This document shows, in pieces, positions 1 through 10,793 of a stretch of 64,000 nucleotides of DNA. A program made the position numbers and the translations under genes. Origin of the DNA: Sporosarcina ureilytica. GTDB taxonomy: Bacteria; Bacillota; Bacilli; Bacillales_A; Planococcaceae. Positions within the stretch are counted from its first letter, which is position 1. Every line of letters starts with the position of its first letter. Under the pieces are notes generated by a model. It had not been told where the DNA came from. It saw only the letters and a program-made list of their open reading frames with translations, and did not search any database. The DNA is taken from contig NZ_CP017560.1 of NCBI RefSeq assembly GCF_001753205.1, positions 868,001 to 932,000 of the forward strand, in the 5' to 3' direction.

Positions 1-85
1 TAATTATGGAATTGGTTCGATGATCAAAAGAAAGTAATCGTTTATTATTTTTGGTAGGATATAAAGAAGAATGGAGGATTTGGAC

Positions 86-835
86 ATGCCAATTGTAAAA
101 TTAGACAATGTAACAGGCGGTTATACACGAAAGCCAGTATTACACGACTTATCATTTGAAATTAACGAAGGAGAGCTTGTAGGACTGATCGGTTTGAATG
201 GAGCCGGAAAAAGTACGACGATTAAACATATTATCGGGTTGATGAACCCGCATAGCGGTGAGATTCAAGTGAATGGCGTAACGTTCAATGAAGACCCGGA
301 AAAGTATCGACAGTCTTTTTCATACATTCCAGAAACCCCAATTCTATATGAAGAATTGACACTCAGAGAACATCTTGAACTGACCGCAATGGCGTATGGA
401 CTAGATAAGGAATCATTTGAAGCACGGTCTGAGGCTTTATTGAAAGAATTTATGATGGAAAAAAGGTTGCGTTGGTTCCCAGCTCATTTTTCTAAAGGAA
501 TGCGCCAAAAAGTAATGATTATGTGTGCGTTTCTAGTGAATCCATCCCTCTATATTATTGATGAACCGTTTGTAGGGTTAGATCCGATTGGAATTAAATC
601 GCTCTTGGAACAGATGTCCTCGCGTAAAAAAGAAGGGGCGTCTGTGCTCATGTCAACACATATTTTATCTACCGCGGAAAGATATTGTGACAGAATCATT
701 TTATTGCATGAAGGAAGGGTGCGCGCACAAGGGACGATGGACGAGCTGCGGGCGGCTTTTGGGAAGCCTAGCGCGTCTCTAGACGATTTATATATTGCAA
801 TGACTGAGGACGATGCCAATGAACAATTTTCGTGA
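86..835 (+). CDS. ecsA: EcsA-type ABC transporter ATP-binding protein
   Basis: ATPase subunit of the Ecs ABC transporter, which acts at the cytoplasmic face with the membrane protein EcsB; in Bacillus it affects secretion, competence and regulated membrane proteolysis. The 249-aa protein has Walker A GLNGAGKST near residues 36-44, an ABC signature in the divergent form FSKGM near 139, Walker B YIIDEP near 160 and the H-loop STHIL. Its start region MPIVKLDNVTGGYTR matches known EcsA. The ATG at 86 is preferred over the in-frame ATG at 71 because GGAGG at 73-77 sits about 8 nt upstream. It overlaps ecsB, so the two are translationally coupled. Confidence 0.93.
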   Translation: MPIVKLDNVTGGYTRKPVLHDLSFEINEGELVGLIGLNGAGKSTTIKHIIGLMNPHSGEIQVNGVTFNEDPEKYRQSFSYIPETPILYEELTLREHLELTAMAYGLDKESFEARSEALLKEFMMEKRLRWFPAHFSKGMRQKVMIMCAFLVNPSLYIIDEPFVGLDPIGIKSLLEQMSSRKKEGASVLMSTHILSTAERYCDRIILLHEGRVRAQGTMDELRAAFGKPSASLDDLYIAMTEDDANEQFS

Positions 836-2021
836 AATGTGGGGCGCCCGGTTTTTTGACTATATGCGTGAATTTCAAAAGTACATGCAATATATTTTTA
901 CGGGACACTTAGCAATTGTACTTGTTTTTACGATAGGTGCCGGCGGTTATGCATATAGTGAATGGTTGAAAGAAGTGTCGGTCGATTTTCCTGCGGCTAT
1001 TTTAACAGCTCTCGTCATTAGCGGAGCACTCGTTTATTCACCACCAGTTACGTTGTTAAAGCCGGCTGATATCGTATTCTTCTTACCGTTAGAAACGCAA
1101 CTTCCACACTATTTAGGGAAAGCACTCAAATGGTCAACATTTTCTCAAATCCCATTGCCGTTAGTATTGTACATCGTTGCGTTGCCATTGCTTTCGGCAA
1201 CGGAGACTGCAACGGGGGCTGTTCTTCTATGGTTGGCAGTATTTATCGTGGTGTTGAAATGGCTTTTTGTTGAAACAGAGTTTTCGGTGCACTATGCCCG
1301 AGCGGGAGTGGGTGTATGGACTGATAGGCTGATTCGGTTTGTAATTGCTACCGTTTTTATTTATTTATGGTTAAGCCCTTATTTGTATTTGATTTTAATT
1401 CCGGCAGTCGTAATGGGAATCTATATGGCCTATTGGCGTAAGCAAAAAATGCAAAAACCATTTCCGTATGACCATTTCATTACATTAGAGCAAAATCGCA
1501 TGATGCGATTTTATCGATTTGCCAATTATTTTACCGATGTACCTCATTTAAAAGGAGCGATTAGCCGGAGAAGATGGCTCGGGTTTATGATGCAATCACC
1601 GACATTTGGCCGAACGAAATCACAACAATTTCTTATCCGTCGAACTTTTTTCCGAACAGATGATATATTTTGGCTTTGGGTTCGATTAACTGTTATAGCA
1701 ATGTTCGGGACTTATTTCATTTCAATCCCAATCGCTTTACTTATTTTCGTGGGCGCCCTTGCATTCGCTTCATCGATTCAGCTTATTTATGCATTACGTT
1801 CGGGCGATGAATTTCGTATGGATATGTTATTTCCAGAACCGCCGATTGCTAGACGGAGCGCAATTCAACAAACGGTTCGTGGTGTCCAATGGATTCAAGC
1901 GCTATTTATTATGATGATTGGCTTATTCGCTTTTGGATGGTCTATGACGGTTGTCATGCTCTTTTTAATCATTATCATTGTGTCAGAATTTACGATTCGT
2001 TCGACAAAAGAAAAAGAATAA
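819..2021 (+). CDS. ecsB: EcsB-type ABC transporter permease
   Basis: Membrane subunit of the Ecs transporter, 400 aa, near the usual length of about 408. The protein starts MNNFREMWGARFFDY and holds several hydrophobic segments, in pairs near residues 25-70 and 95-145, further ones near 170-205, and more in the last 130 residues. The ATG at 819 is chosen because GAGGA at 806-810 lies 8 nt upstream; the in-frame ATG at 813 is too close to it. The gene starts inside the end of ecsA, the usual arrangement. Assignment rests on this pairing plus overall likeness to EcsB; its transported substrate is not known from sequence. Confidence 0.88.
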   Translation: MNNFREMWGARFFDYMREFQKYMQYIFTGHLAIVLVFTIGAGGYAYSEWLKEVSVDFPAAILTALVISGALVYSPPVTLLKPADIVFFLPLETQLPHYLGKALKWSTFSQIPLPLVLYIVALPLLSATETATGAVLLWLAVFIVVLKWLFVETEFSVHYARAGVGVWTDRLIRFVIATVFIYLWLSPYLYLILIPAVVMGIYMAYWRKQKMQKPFPYDHFITLEQNRMMRFYRFANYFTDVPHLKGAISRRRWLGFMMQSPTFGRTKSQQFLIRRTFFRTDDIFWLWVRLTVIAMFGTYFISIPIALLIFVGALAFASSIQLIYALRSGDEFRMDMLFPEPPIARRSAIQQTVRGVQWIQALFIMMIGLFAFGWSMTVVMLFLIIIIVSEFTIRSTKEKE

Positions 2022-2092
2022 GTCTTTTCTTTCCATGTTTAGTTAATTGATTGAAAGAATTAATTTAATTAAATAGAACATTCTAAAAAACC

Positions 2093-2122
2093 TTGCAACT
2101 TGAAAGCATTTTTATATATAAT
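2093..2122 (+). promoter_or_regulatory. sigma-A promoter for the IDEAL-domain gene
   Basis: TTGCAA at 2093-2098 and a perfect TATAAT at 2117-2122, separated by 18 bp, lie about 27 bp upstream of the next start codon. This indicates that the small gene is transcribed separately from ecsAB. Confidence 0.7.
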
Positions 2123-2149
2123 AATAAAAAGGCATCAGGGGTGAGTTGA

Positions 2150-2386
2150 ATGGAGAAGAAATATTCATATGCCGAATTCATGAAAGTCGTTGGTAGAAAT
2201 CGATCATCCGTCTACGCTGAAAAACTGTTGAACGAAATTTACATGGACATGTTTTTGAATCGTCTTCACCGTGAACAAACTAGAGGAAGAATTGTAAAAT
2301 TAATTGATGATGCACTTGATCATCGAGATGAACAGAAGTTCCATTTGTATGCGGAAAAGTTATCCGATTTTAGGGAAGTAAAATAA
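2150..2386 (+). CDS. IDEAL-domain small protein
   Basis: Small cytoplasmic protein of 78 aa. Its C-terminal half carries the pattern LIDDALDHRDEQKFHLYAEKL (near residues 50-70), which fits the short IDEAL domain found in Bacillales proteins such as ComK-partner-like and phage-derived small proteins. No enzymatic motif is present, and the domain usually mediates protein contacts; the partner cannot be inferred. GGGGTGA upstream gives a good ribosome site. It has its own promoter and is closed by a strong terminator, so it is monocistronic. Confidence 0.75.
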   Translation: MEKKYSYAEFMKVVGRNRSSVYAEKLLNEIYMDMFLNRLHREQTRGRIVKLIDDALDHRDEQKFHLYAEKLSDFREVK

Positions 2387-2390
2387 AAGA

Positions 2391-2426
2391 AAAAACGCTG
2401 CTATAAGGGAAATAGCAGCGTTTTTT
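2391..2426 (+). terminator. rho-independent terminator after the IDEAL-domain gene
   Basis: The inverted repeat AAAACGCTGCTAT / ATAGCAGCGTTTT, with a 7-nt loop, is followed directly by a T-run. Confidence 0.9.
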
Positions 2427-2444
2427 CGTGTAGCAATTCGTTCT

Positions 2445-2495
2445 GAAACGTACGTTCTCTTTTTGCTCGTTTTAAATAGGGGAATGTGATAAAAT
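2445..2495 (+). promoter_or_regulatory. uvrB promoter with candidate LexA (SOS) box
   Basis: The extended -10 TGaTAAAAT lies at 2487-2495. Upstream at 2445-2458 is GAAACGTACGTTCT, which matches 11 of 14 positions of the Bacillus SOS box CGAAC-RNRY-GTTYG. uvrBA is a classical LexA target in Bacillus, so the match is meaningful although imperfect at the outer bases. Confidence 0.5.
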
Positions 2496-2526
2496 ACAAC
2501 TACTTATGATTTGGAGGGATTGCCGA

Positions 2527-4506
2527 GTGGAAAATTTTAATTTGCAAGCTCCATATTCTCCTGCTGGAGATCAACCAGTGGCGATTCAACAATTGATTGA
2601 AGGGGTTAATCGTGGAGAAAGACACCAAACATTACTTGGTGCGACGGGGACAGGAAAAACATTTACGGTCTCGAATGTTGTAAAAGAAATTAATAAACCG
2701 ACCTTAGTGATGGCACATAACAAAACATTGGCAGGCCAATTGTATAGTGAATTTAAAGAATTTTTTCCAAATAACGCTGTAGAATATTTCGTCAGTTATT
2801 ATGATTATTTTCAACCAGAAGCTTATGTTGCGCATACAGATACGTATATCGAAAAAGACGCAAGTGTGAATGATGAAATTGATAAGTTGCGACACTCAGC
2901 AACATCGGCTTTATTTGAAAGAAATGATGTGCTTATCGTTGCCTCGGTATCGTGCATTTATGGGCTTGGTTCACCAAAGGAATATCGGGATATGGTCGTA
3001 TCGATTCGGAAGGGAATGGAAATTGGCCGGGATGAATTACTACGAAAATTTGTTGGCATTCAATACTCGCGTAATGATTTAAATTTTACGCGCGGCACAT
3101 TTCGCGTACGTGGTGATGTTGTGGAGTTGTTTCCTGCATCACGAGATGAACGTTGTATGCGCATTGAATTTTTTGGCGATGAAATAGACCGCATTCGTGA
3201 AGTTGATGCGTTAACAGGAGAAGTCATCGGCGACAGGGAACATGTTGCTGTTTTCCCGGCTTCCCACTTCGTCACAGGTGAAGAGAAAATGTTACAAGCA
3301 ATTCAAAATATTGAAGTAGAATTAGATGAGCAATTAGCGAAAATGAAAAGTGAAAATAAGTTACTCGAAGCACAGCGATTAGAACAACGTACGCGCTATG
3401 ACTTGGAGATGATGAAAGAAATGGGCTTTTGCTCGGGGATTGAAAACTACTCGCGGCACTTAACGCTGAGACCCCCAGGCGCTGCACCATACACGTTAAT
3501 TGACTACTTCCCGGACGACTTCCTCCTAGTTGTCGATGAAAGTCATGTCACATTGCCACAAGTGCGTGGGATGTTTAATGGAGACCAAGCGAGAAAGCAA
3601 GTGTTAGTCGATCACGGTTTTCGTCTACCGTCAGCGTTAGATAACCGCCCGCTTCGTTTTGAGGAATTTGAGGAACTAATTCGTGAAGCGATTTACGTGT
3701 CCGCCACGCCGGGACCATATGAAATTGAACACACACCGAAAATGATTGAACAAATTATTCGTCCGACAGGTTTATTAGATCCAACAATAGATGTTCGGCC
3801 AATTGAAGGACAAATTGATGATTTGTTGCATGAAATTAATTTGCGAATTGAAAGAAATGAACGCGTACTCATTACCACGTTAACGAAGAAAATGTCTGAA
3901 GATTTAACGGATTATTTAAAAGAAATCGGGATAAAAGTGCAATATCTTCATTCTGAAATAAAAACCTTAGAAAGAATAGAAATTATTAGAGAGTTAAGAC
4001 TTGGTACGTATGACGTTCTTGTAGGCATTAATTTACTTAGAGAGGGTATTGATATTCCAGAAGTATCCCTCGTTGCGATTCTCGATGCGGATAAAGAAGG
4101 GTTTCTACGTTCGGAACGTTCGTTAATTCAAACGATTGGACGAGCAGCTAGAAATTCAGAAGGGCATGTCATTATGTATGCCGATCGCATGACGGATTCG
4201 ATGACAAAAGCCATTAGTGAAACGGAAAGACGTCGTGAAATTCAAGAGGCTTACAATGAAAAGCATGGGATTACGCCGCAAACGATTAGGAAAGAGATTC
4301 ATGAAGTAATTCGTGCTACGGAAGTCGCGGAAGAACGGGAAACGTATCTTGATAAAATCACACATGGTAAGAAATTAACGACAGAAGAGAAAGAATCTAT
4401 GTTACTGGTTCTTGAAAAAGAAATGAAAGACGCGGCGAAAGATTTACAATTCGAATTGGCCGCTCAGTTAAGGGATGCCATTTTGGAGTTGAAGGCAGAA
4501 AGGTAG
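2527..4506 (+). CDS. uvrB: Excinuclease ABC subunit B
   Basis: UvrB is the damage-verification helicase of nucleotide excision repair; it is loaded by UvrA and then binds UvrC for incision. The 659-aa protein has Walker A GATGTGKT near residue 40, the beta-hairpin region [11 protein letters not shown] near 93, DESH near 338, helicase motifs including [13 protein letters not shown] and QTIGRAARN, and a C-terminal UVR domain ending AAQLRDAI. The GTG at 2527 is chosen because GGAGGG lies 9 nt upstream and the known N-terminus fits. The in-frame ATG at 2506 would place this ribosome site inside the gene. It is followed 6 nt later by uvrA. Confidence 0.97.
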   Translation: MENFNLQAPYSPAGDQPVAIQQLIEGVNRGERHQTLLGATGTGKTFTVSNVVKEINKPTLVMAHNKTLAGQLYSEFKEFFPNNAVEYFVSYYDYFQPEAYVAHTDTYIEKDASVNDEIDKLRHSATSALFERNDVLIVASVSCIYGLGSPKEYRDMVVSIRKGMEIGRDELLRKFVGIQYSRNDLNFTRGTFRVRGDVVELFPASRDERCMRIEFFGDEIDRIREVDALTGEVIGDREHVAVFPASHFVTGEEKMLQAIQNIEVELDEQLAKMKSENKLLEAQRLEQRTRYDLEMMKEMGFCSGIENYSRHLTLRPPGAAPYTLIDYFPDDFLLVVDESHVTLPQVRGMFNGDQARKQVLVDHGFRLPSALDNRPLRFEEFEELIREAIYVSATPGPYEIEHTPKMIEQIIRPTGLLDPTIDVRPIEGQIDDLLHEINLRIERNERVLITTLTKKMSEDLTDYLKEIGIKVQYLHSEIKTLERIEIIRELRLGTYDVLVGINLLREGIDIPEVSLVAILDADKEGFLRSERSLIQTIGRAARNSEGHVIMYADRMTDSMTKAISETERRREIQEAYNEKHGITPQTIRKEIHEVIRATEVAEERETYLDKITHGKKLTTEEKESMLLVLEKEMKDAAKDLQFELAAQLRDAILELKAER

Positions 4507-4512
4507 AGAGTG

Positions 4513-7386
4513 ATGAAAAACAAGGAAATTGTTATACAAGGAGCAAGGGCGCATAATTTAAAAAATATTGACGTCAATATTCCCCGCGATGAACTGGTCG
4601 TTGTGACTGGTTTATCGGGTTCGGGAAAGTCATCCCTTGCATTTGATACGATTTACGCGGAAGGTCAACGACGGTATGTTGAATCCCTTTCCGCTTATGC
4701 ACGTCAGTTTTTAGGGCAGATGGATAAGCCAGATGTCGATGTGATCGAAGGGTTATCGCCAGCGATTTCAATCGATCAGAAAACGACGAGTCGAAATCCT
4801 CGTTCGACTGTTGGAACAGTAACGGAGATTTACGATTATTTACGCCTGCTTTATGCACGCATCGGAAAGCCGGTTTGTCCGAAGCACGGTATTGAAATTA
4901 CTTCCCAAACGATTCAACAAATGGTTGACCGTTTAATGGAATTACCGGAACGAACACGAATTCAAGTACTTTCGCCTATTGTGAAAGGAAGAAAAGGAAC
5001 GCATGCTAAACTATTTGAAGACATTCGAAAAGAAGGCTATGTGCGCGTTCGTGTTAACGGTGAAACGTATGACCTAGACGATAATATAGAGTTGAATAAA
5101 AATAAAAATCATACAATTGAAGTTGTAATAGATAGAATTGTTATTAAAGAGGACATTGCAGGTCGTTTAAGTGATTCTTTAGAGTCAGCACTCCGCTTGG
5201 CAGAAGGCACTGTGCTTATCGATGTGATTGATGGTGAGGAATTGCTGTTTAGTGAACATCATGCTTGCCCGATGTGTGGTTTTTCGATAGGTGAATTAGA
5301 ACCACGCATGTTTTCATTTAATAGCCCATTCGGTGCTTGTGGGGAATGTGATGGTCTCGGTACGAAGTTAGAAGTAGATCCATTACTCGTCATACCAGAC
5401 GATTCTTTATCACTGACAGAACATGCGATTGCACCGTGGGAACCAACAAGTTCACAATATTATCCTGAACTACTGAAAACGGTTGCGAATCATTATGGCA
5501 TTGCGATGGATGTCCCAATCAGTGAAATTCCAAACGATCAGTTAAATAAAATTTTACACGGTTCAGGTAATGAAACAATTCGTTTTCAGTATACAAATGA
5601 ATTTGGCGGTACACGAGATAGTGATATTTATTTTGAAGGCGTGTTATCGAATATCGCACGCCGCTACCGAGATACATCTTCAGATTATGTCCGTGATCAA
5701 ATGGAAAAGTATATGGCACAGCGACCATGTCCTACCTGTAAGGGATACCGCCTAAAAGAAGAGTCGTTAGCAGTGAAAGTGAATGATGTTCATATCGGGC
5801 AAGTGACGGAACGTTCGATTGTAGAAGCGGATGACTTTTTCAAAACATTGAACCTATCCGAAAAAGACCGTCAAATTGCTGAATTAATATTAAGAGAAAT
5901 TGAAGAACGTCTCGGCTTTCTGATTAACGTAGGATTAGATTATTTAACTCTATCGAGAGCTGCCGGAACACTTTCGGGTGGGGAAGCCCAGCGAATCCGA
6001 TTGGCGACCCAGATTGGTTCTAGGTTAACAGGCGTCCTCTATATTTTAGACGAACCTTCAATTGGACTTCATCAACGCGATAATGATCGACTGATCTCTA
6101 CTTTAAAAAATATGAGAGATATCGGGAATACGCTTATCGTTGTTGAACATGATGAAGATACGATGCTAGCAGCTGATTACTTGATTGATATGGGGCCAGG
6201 TGCTGGTGCGGCAGGTGGAACGGTGGTATCAGCTGGTACACCAGATGAAGTCATGAATGACCCGGATTCCTTAACGGGTGATTATTTAAGTGGTAAGAAG
6301 TTTATCTCACTGCCACTTGAAAGACGTCCCGCAGATGGCCGGAAAATAACCATTAAAGGTGCTGCAGAAAACAACCTGAAAAAGGTCAATGTAGACATAC
6401 CGCTAGGACAATTTATTGCGGTGACCGGTGTTTCAGGCTCAGGGAAAAGTACGCTTGTCAATGAAGTGCTTTATAAAACGTTAGCCCAAAAGTTAAACCG
6501 CGCAAAACTACTACCCGGGAAACATAAATCCATTACTGGATTGGAAGAACTTGAAAAAGTCATTGAAATTGACCAATCCCCAATCGGGCGGACGCCGAGG
6601 TCAAATCCTGCGACTTATACAAGTATGTTTGATGATGTAAGAGATGTCTTTGCCGCGACGAATGAAGCGAAAGTACGCGGCTATAAAAAGGGACGCTTTA
6701 GTTTTAACGTAAAAGGCGGCAGATGTGAGGCTTGCCGTGGGGATGGCATCATTAAAATCGAAATGCACTTTTTGCCAGACGTTTATGTCCCATGCGAAAT
6801 CTGTCACGGCAAACGATATAATCGAGAAACATTGGAAGTACGTTATAAAGGAAAAAATATTGCAGATGTCTTAAGCATGACTGTGGAAGATGCACTCATC
6901 TTTTTTGAGAATATCCCGAGAATTCATCGGAAGTTGCAAACAATTGTAGACGTAGGGCTCGGTTATATTAAACTTGGCCAGCCTGCGACGACATTATCTG
7001 GTGGGGAAGCGCAGCGTGTCAAACTTGCTTCTGAATTGCATAAACGTTCAAACGGTAAATCTATTTATATTTTAGATGAACCAACGACCGGACTGCATGC
7101 ACATGACATTGCGAAATTACTCATTGTCCTCCAACGGCTTGTTGACACCGGAAATACTGTGTTAGTCATTGAACATAATTTAGATGTCATTAAAACTGTG
7201 GACCATATTATTGATCTTGGACCAGAAGGCGGTGACAAAGGTGGTCAAGTGATTGCTACAGGTACACCAGAGGAAGTAGCAAAAGTTGAGAAGTCGTATA
7301 CTGGAAATTATTTGAGGCCGATACTAGCGCGTGATCGCCAGCGGATGAAACATGTGATTAAAGATGCTGAAACAGTAGCAGATTGA
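4513..7386 (+). CDS. uvrA: Excinuclease ABC subunit A
   Basis: UvrA is the dimeric ATPase that recognises DNA damage and loads UvrB. The 957-aa protein matches the family length. It carries two ABC modules: Walker [10 protein letters not shown] near residue 32 with [12 protein letters not shown] near 487, and GVSGSGKST near 640 with [12 protein letters not shown] near 829. It also has the zinc-binding cysteine pairs CPMC/CGEC and CEAC/CEIC. The GTG at 4510 is directly followed by ATG at 4513; either could serve, with AGGTAGAGAG upstream. It forms an operon with uvrB. Confidence 0.97.
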   Translation: MKNKEIVIQGARAHNLKNIDVNIPRDELVVVTGLSGSGKSSLAFDTIYAEGQRRYVESLSAYARQFLGQMDKPDVDVIEGLSPAISIDQKTTSRNPRSTVGTVTEIYDYLRLLYARIGKPVCPKHGIEITSQTIQQMVDRLMELPERTRIQVLSPIVKGRKGTHAKLFEDIRKEGYVRVRVNGETYDLDDNIELNKNKNHTIEVVIDRIVIKEDIAGRLSDSLESALRLAEGTVLIDVIDGEELLFSEHHACPMCGFSIGELEPRMFSFNSPFGACGECDGLGTKLEVDPLLVIPDDSLSLTEHAIAPWEPTSSQYYPELLKTVANHYGIAMDVPISEIPNDQLNKILHGSGNETIRFQYTNEFGGTRDSDIYFEGVLSNIARRYRDTSSDYVRDQMEKYMAQRPCPTCKGYRLKEESLAVKVNDVHIGQVTERSIVEADDFFKTLNLSEKDRQIAELILREIEERLGFLINVGLDYLTLSRAAGTLSGGEAQRIRLATQIGSRLTGVLYILDEPSIGLHQRDNDRLISTLKNMRDIGNTLIVVEHDEDTMLAADYLIDMGPGAGAAGGTVVSAGTPDEVMNDPDSLTGDYLSGKKFISLPLERRPADGRKITIKGAAENNLKKVNVDIPLGQFIAVTGVSGSGKSTLVNEVLYKTLAQKLNRAKLLPGKHKSITGLEELEKVIEIDQSPIGRTPRSNPATYTSMFDDVRDVFAATNEAKVRGYKKGRFSFNVKGGRCEACRGDGIIKIEMHFLPDVYVPCEICHGKRYNRETLEVRYKGKNIADVLSMTVEDALIFFENIPRIHRKLQTIVDVGLGYIKLGQPATTLSGGEAQRVKLASELHKRSNGKSIYILDEPTTGLHAHDIAKLLIVLQRLVDTGNTVLVIEHNLDVIKTVDHIIDLGPEGGDKGGQVIATGTPEEVAKVEKSYTGNYLRPILARDRQRMKHVIKDAETVAD

Positions 7387-7453
7387 AACTTTTTGTATCT
7401 GAAGTCGTATATATACTACTAACTTGAGGAAACTCAAACTAGGAGGATGAACG

Positions 7454-8767
7454 ATGCAGGAGAAAAGAAAACGGATTTTGACAATGTTAGAGAATGGCAC
7501 AATTTCAATGGACGAAGCACTTACGTTACTTGAAAATTTAAGTACAGAAAATCAAGATGAGCAACAGAACCAAGGTGAGCAACATAGCCAAGATGAGCAA
7601 CAGAACCAAGGTGAGGAACAGAGCCAAGACGAGCAGGAAAACCAAGGTGGGCAACAAAACCAAGATCAGCAACAACAAAACCAGCCTTCAATTAGCAAAA
7701 AAGCTAAAGAACAGGAAACAACTGAACAAGCCCACGAGCCAGAGAAATCCCGTGAGTCAAAACAATCCGCCTTTGATCAGAAAGATAACGAATCAGATAA
7801 ACAAGAAAAAGAACACCCATCCGCGGATGAGTTTCTTGATGATTTGCGGAAAGACTTTTCAAATGTAGGCGAGCGATTTATGCAGTTTATGCAAACAGCT
7901 GTTCAAAAGGTGAAGGAATTTGATTTAGATGCTCCTTTTGGAAAATCTGTTATTTTCAGCCATTCGGTCACCAAGGATGCCAAGGACATTGAAGAGATTT
8001 TAATGCATATCGACAATGGGAAAGTGACTGTTCATAGTAGCGATGAACAAGAGATTCGTGCAGAATTTACGGTGAAAGCCTATCATCATGAATCTGAGGA
8101 AACGGCTAAAAAAGATTTCCTAGAAAAGATCTTATTTGTTTTAGATGAAAATAAATTAAGAGTATCTAGCGATATGAAAATGATGCAAGTGAACCTTAAT
8201 TTATATATCCCAGGTAAGCAATACAAAAAAATGTCAGTTCGTCTTATGAATGGTTCCTTCAAAATGAAAAATATAGAATCTGATTCCATTCGGGTAAAAA
8301 CGGCCAATGGTAAAATTGAAGCTTCCCAGTTAATATTTACGCAGGCTGAATTTGAAACTGCCAATGGTGTCATTCGATTAAATGAATTGACGGGCGAAAC
8401 GATAGATGCAGAAACGTTAAATGGCCGGGTTTATATAGACGGCGAATTAAAAGAAGTAGAAGCTCAATCGTTAAATGGCCATGTCGTGGTGACGACAACA
8501 AGCGATGAAGCAGAGAAGATTGAAGCGAAAACGATGAGTGGTTCGATAGAATTGTATATTCCATCCACCATTCCAATTTCAGGAGAAATTGCATCAAACA
8601 TTGGAAAGCTAGATTTAGAATTACAGGACATCGAACGAACATCTGAACAAGATCATTTGCTTCAACGAACGATTCGATTTACTAAAGAAGTGGCAGATAG
8701 TAAGAAAAAACTTCATTTATTCGGTGAAGCTAAGACAGGCTCCGTTCTCGTTCGATACAATCCTTAA
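7454..8767 (+). CDS. YvlB-like DUF4097 protein with Gln-rich repeats
   Basis: A 437-aa protein in three parts. Residues 1-30 (QEKRKRILTMLENGTISMDEAL) form the short N-terminal module seen in YvlB and SHOCT-like proteins. Residues 33-80 are a hydrophilic repeat of six-residue units such as SQDEQQ and NQGEQH. From about residue 170 to the end comes a DUF4097 beta-helix-like domain, rich in ANG, LNG and MSG turns. The family is linked to cell-envelope stress genes in Bacillus, where yvlB lies near uvrBA and hprK as here. No signal peptide is seen. AGGAGGATG gives the ribosome site. The precise function is unknown. Confidence 0.8.
   Translation: MQEKRKRILTMLENGTISMDEALTLLENLSTENQDEQQNQGEQHSQDEQQNQGEEQSQDEQENQGGQQNQDQQQQNQPSISKKAKEQETTEQAHEPEKSRESKQSAFDQKDNESDKQEKEHPSADEFLDDLRKDFSNVGERFMQFMQTAVQKVKEFDLDAPFGKSVIFSHSVTKDAKDIEEILMHIDNGKVTVHSSDEQEIRAEFTVKAYHHESEETAKKDFLEKILFVLDENKLRVSSDMKMMQVNLNLYIPGKQYKKMSVRLMNGSFKMKNIESDSIRVKTANGKIEASQLIFTQAEFETANGVIRLNELTGETIDAETLNGRVYIDGELKEVEAQSLNGHVVVTTTSDEAEKIEAKTMSGSIELYIPSTIPISGEIASNIGKLDLELQDIERTSEQDHLLQRTIRFTKEVADSKKKLHLFGEAKTGSVLVRYNP
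7550..7684 (+). repeat. Intragenic 18-bp tandem repeat (hexapeptide units)
   Basis: Roughly seven to eight imperfect 18-bp units encode [N/S]Q[D/G]EQ[Q/H/E]-type hexapeptides inside the YvlB-like gene. They are extremely rich in Gln, Glu, Asp and Asn. Such a tract can change copy number in frame because 18 is a multiple of three. Confidence 0.85.
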
Positions 8768-8791
8768 TGAATAGGTTAGGTTACGATTCAT

Positions 8792-8838
8792 AAAAAATCT
8801 CCCGCTTTGAAAAATGAAATGAGAGCGGGAGATTTTTA
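8792..8838 (+). terminator. Terminator after the YvlB-like gene
   Basis: AAAAATCTCCCGCT pairs with AGCGGGAGATTTTT across a 17-nt loop, ending in a T-run. The A-rich left arm means it could also act on the other strand. Confidence 0.88.
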
Positions 8839-9017
8839 TTATGTCGCGAAGACATTATGGCGTTTTTGTAGTATATCCAGAAATTGATGAACTTATTGAT
8901 GAAAGCTTTTGTAGCAATGCTGATACTGTAATCATAACTTTTTCGAGCGGTCTTCTTTCGGAATCGTGGTACGATGAAGTATATTAAAAGGGACAACTTA
9001 TAAAGGTGGTAGTTTCA

Positions 9018-9968
9018 ATGGCAAGTGTAACAGTAGCAGATGTACAACATGCGTTAGAACTAGAACTTCGCGCAGGCGGTACAGGGCTTAAACGAAATAT
9101 ATATAAAAGCGACATTTCTAGACCTGGGCTTGAAATGGCAGGGTATTTTAATTTTTATCCTGCAGAACGTGTGCAGTTGCTTGGTAAGACAGAATTGTCT
9201 TTCTTTGCGTCATTGGAAAAAGAAGAGAAAATTGACCGAATGAAAAGATTATGTTCTGAGAATACGCCGGCGGTCATCGTTGCACATAGAATGGAAGTTC
9301 CTGAGGAGTTAATTCAGGAAGCTGAAAAGGTAGGAATACCAGTTTTACAGACAGAAGTGCCGACGACGCGATTTTCTGGAATGTTGACGAATTTTTTAGA
9401 GGGTAAATTGGCACCCATGACATCGATGCATGGCGTGCTTGTAGATGTTTACGGGATAGGGGTGTTAATTACAGGGAAAAGTGGTGTTGGTAAAAGTGAG
9501 ACGGCGCTTGAACTTGTAAAACGTGGGCATCGTCTCGTCGCGGATGACCTAGTTGAAATTAGAGAAGTATCGAAAAATGTATTAATTGGAAATGCGCCCA
9601 AGCTTATTGAACATATGTTAGAAATTCGCGGTGTAGGGATTATCGACATTATGAATTTATTTGGCGCAAGTGCCGTGAAAAGTGATAAAAGAATATTAAT
9701 TGTGATTGATTTAGAACTATGGGACGAGGATAAAGTATACGATCGTCTCGGCCTGGACGAGAAGAAAATAAAAATTATGGATACCGAATTGACAAAATTG
9801 ACTGTTCCGGTTCGACCTGGAAGAAGCTTGTCTGTCATTATTGAAGTAGCGGCCATGGATTATCGGATGAAGCGCCTCGGGATTAATGCGGCTAAAGAGT
9901 TTTCTGATAGATTGGAGCAAGCGATTAGTGAAGGCCCGGGTGAAGATCTAACAGAGGAGACGAAGTAA
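9018..9968 (+). CDS. hprK: HPr kinase/phosphorylase
   Basis: The bifunctional HprK phosphorylates and dephosphorylates Ser46 of HPr and Crh, setting carbon catabolite repression. The 316-aa protein has an N-terminal HprK domain, a catalytic His in SMHGVL near 137, the P-loop GKSGVGKS near 154-161, the family signature [10 protein letters not shown] near 203, and the C-terminal loop VPVRPGRS. The ATG at 9018 is preferred because AAAGGTGG lies 8 nt upstream; the GTG at 9006 falls inside that site. Its likely target, Crh, is encoded at 18.3 kb. lgt starts 1 nt after its stop. Confidence 0.97.
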   Translation: MASVTVADVQHALELELRAGGTGLKRNIYKSDISRPGLEMAGYFNFYPAERVQLLGKTELSFFASLEKEEKIDRMKRLCSENTPAVIVAHRMEVPEELIQEAEKVGIPVLQTEVPTTRFSGMLTNFLEGKLAPMTSMHGVLVDVYGIGVLITGKSGVGKSETALELVKRGHRLVADDLVEIREVSKNVLIGNAPKLIEHMLEIRGVGIIDIMNLFGASAVKSDKRILIVIDLELWDEDKVYDRLGLDEKKIKIMDTELTKLTVPVRPGRSLSVIIEVAAMDYRMKRLGINAAKEFSDRLEQAISEGPGEDLTEETK

Positions 9969-9969
9969 T

Positions 9970-10776
9970 ATGTTTAATTTGCTTACAATTGACCCTGTAG
10001 CCTTTTCTCTCTTTGGCCTTGAGATTCGTTGGTATGGAATTATCATTGCCACAGGCATTGTGTTGGCCTTCTTGGTTGTACAGCGTGAGATGGTCAAACG
10101 GGGCATGCATCCGGACTTTTTAACGGATTTACTTCTATGGGCGGTGCCGTTATCTATAGTGAGTGCGAGAATTTATTATGTGATTTTCACATGGGATAAC
10201 TATAAAGACCATCCAATTGATGCGATTAAAGTCTGGGAAGGCGGCATCGCGATACACGGTGCGTTAATCGGTGCATTTATAACGACTTATGTATTTACGA
10301 AGTTACGTGGGATTTCCTTTTGGAAGACTGTCGACATCGCGGCGCCTGGACTACTCATTGGACAAATTATCGGGAGATGGGGGAATTTTATGAATCAGGA
10401 AGCGCACGGCGGTCCTGTTTCGGACCATTTCCTAGAAACAACGATTATCCCCGATTGGATCATGAATCAAATGACAATTAATGGTGTAACGTATCATCCG
10501 ACGTTTTTATATGAATCGCTTTGGAATTTGGTTGGGCTCGTGATCATTTTATTATTACGACGCGTTGCTTTAAAACGTGGTGAACTGTTTTTATTTTACC
10601 TCACTTGGTATTCAATCGGACGTTACTTCATAGAAGGCATGCGTACGGATAGTTTGTACGGCGGAGTCTTACGTGCGGCGCAAGTTGTTTCAATTGTGAC
10701 GATTGTGGTGGCGGTTGTCTTATTTATCATCAGAAGATATGTAACAAAAGTAAATAAAAATTATCAAGATGAATAG
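9970..10776 (+). CDS. lgt: Prolipoprotein diacylglyceryl transferase
   Basis: Lgt transfers diacylglycerol from phosphatidylglycerol to the lipobox cysteine of prolipoproteins in the membrane, the first step of lipoprotein maturation. The 268-aa protein has about seven hydrophobic segments and the invariant signature [14 protein letters not shown] near 136-149. It lies immediately after hprK, as in many Bacillales, and 17 nt before ppaX, so hprK-lgt-ppaX-yvoF read as one operon. Client lipoproteins in this window include DctP, NikA-like and the S-box-controlled binding protein. Confidence 0.97.
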   Translation: MFNLLTIDPVAFSLFGLEIRWYGIIIATGIVLAFLVVQREMVKRGMHPDFLTDLLLWAVPLSIVSARIYYVIFTWDNYKDHPIDAIKVWEGGIAIHGALIGAFITTYVFTKLRGISFWKTVDIAAPGLLIGQIIGRWGNFMNQEAHGGPVSDHFLETTIIPDWIMNQMTINGVTYHPTFLYESLWNLVGLVIILLLRRVALKRGELFLFYLTWYSIGRYFIEGMRTDSLYGGVLRAAQVVSIVTIVVAVVLFIIRRYVTKVNKNYQDE

Positions 10777-10793
10777 AAGTTAGGAGATATACA

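Noticed and set aside
8841..8987. 48-codon frame MSRRHYGVFVVYPEIDELID... upstream of hprK
   Set aside because: Its only ribosome site is inside the terminator stem and the composition is not protein-like; possible but not supportable.
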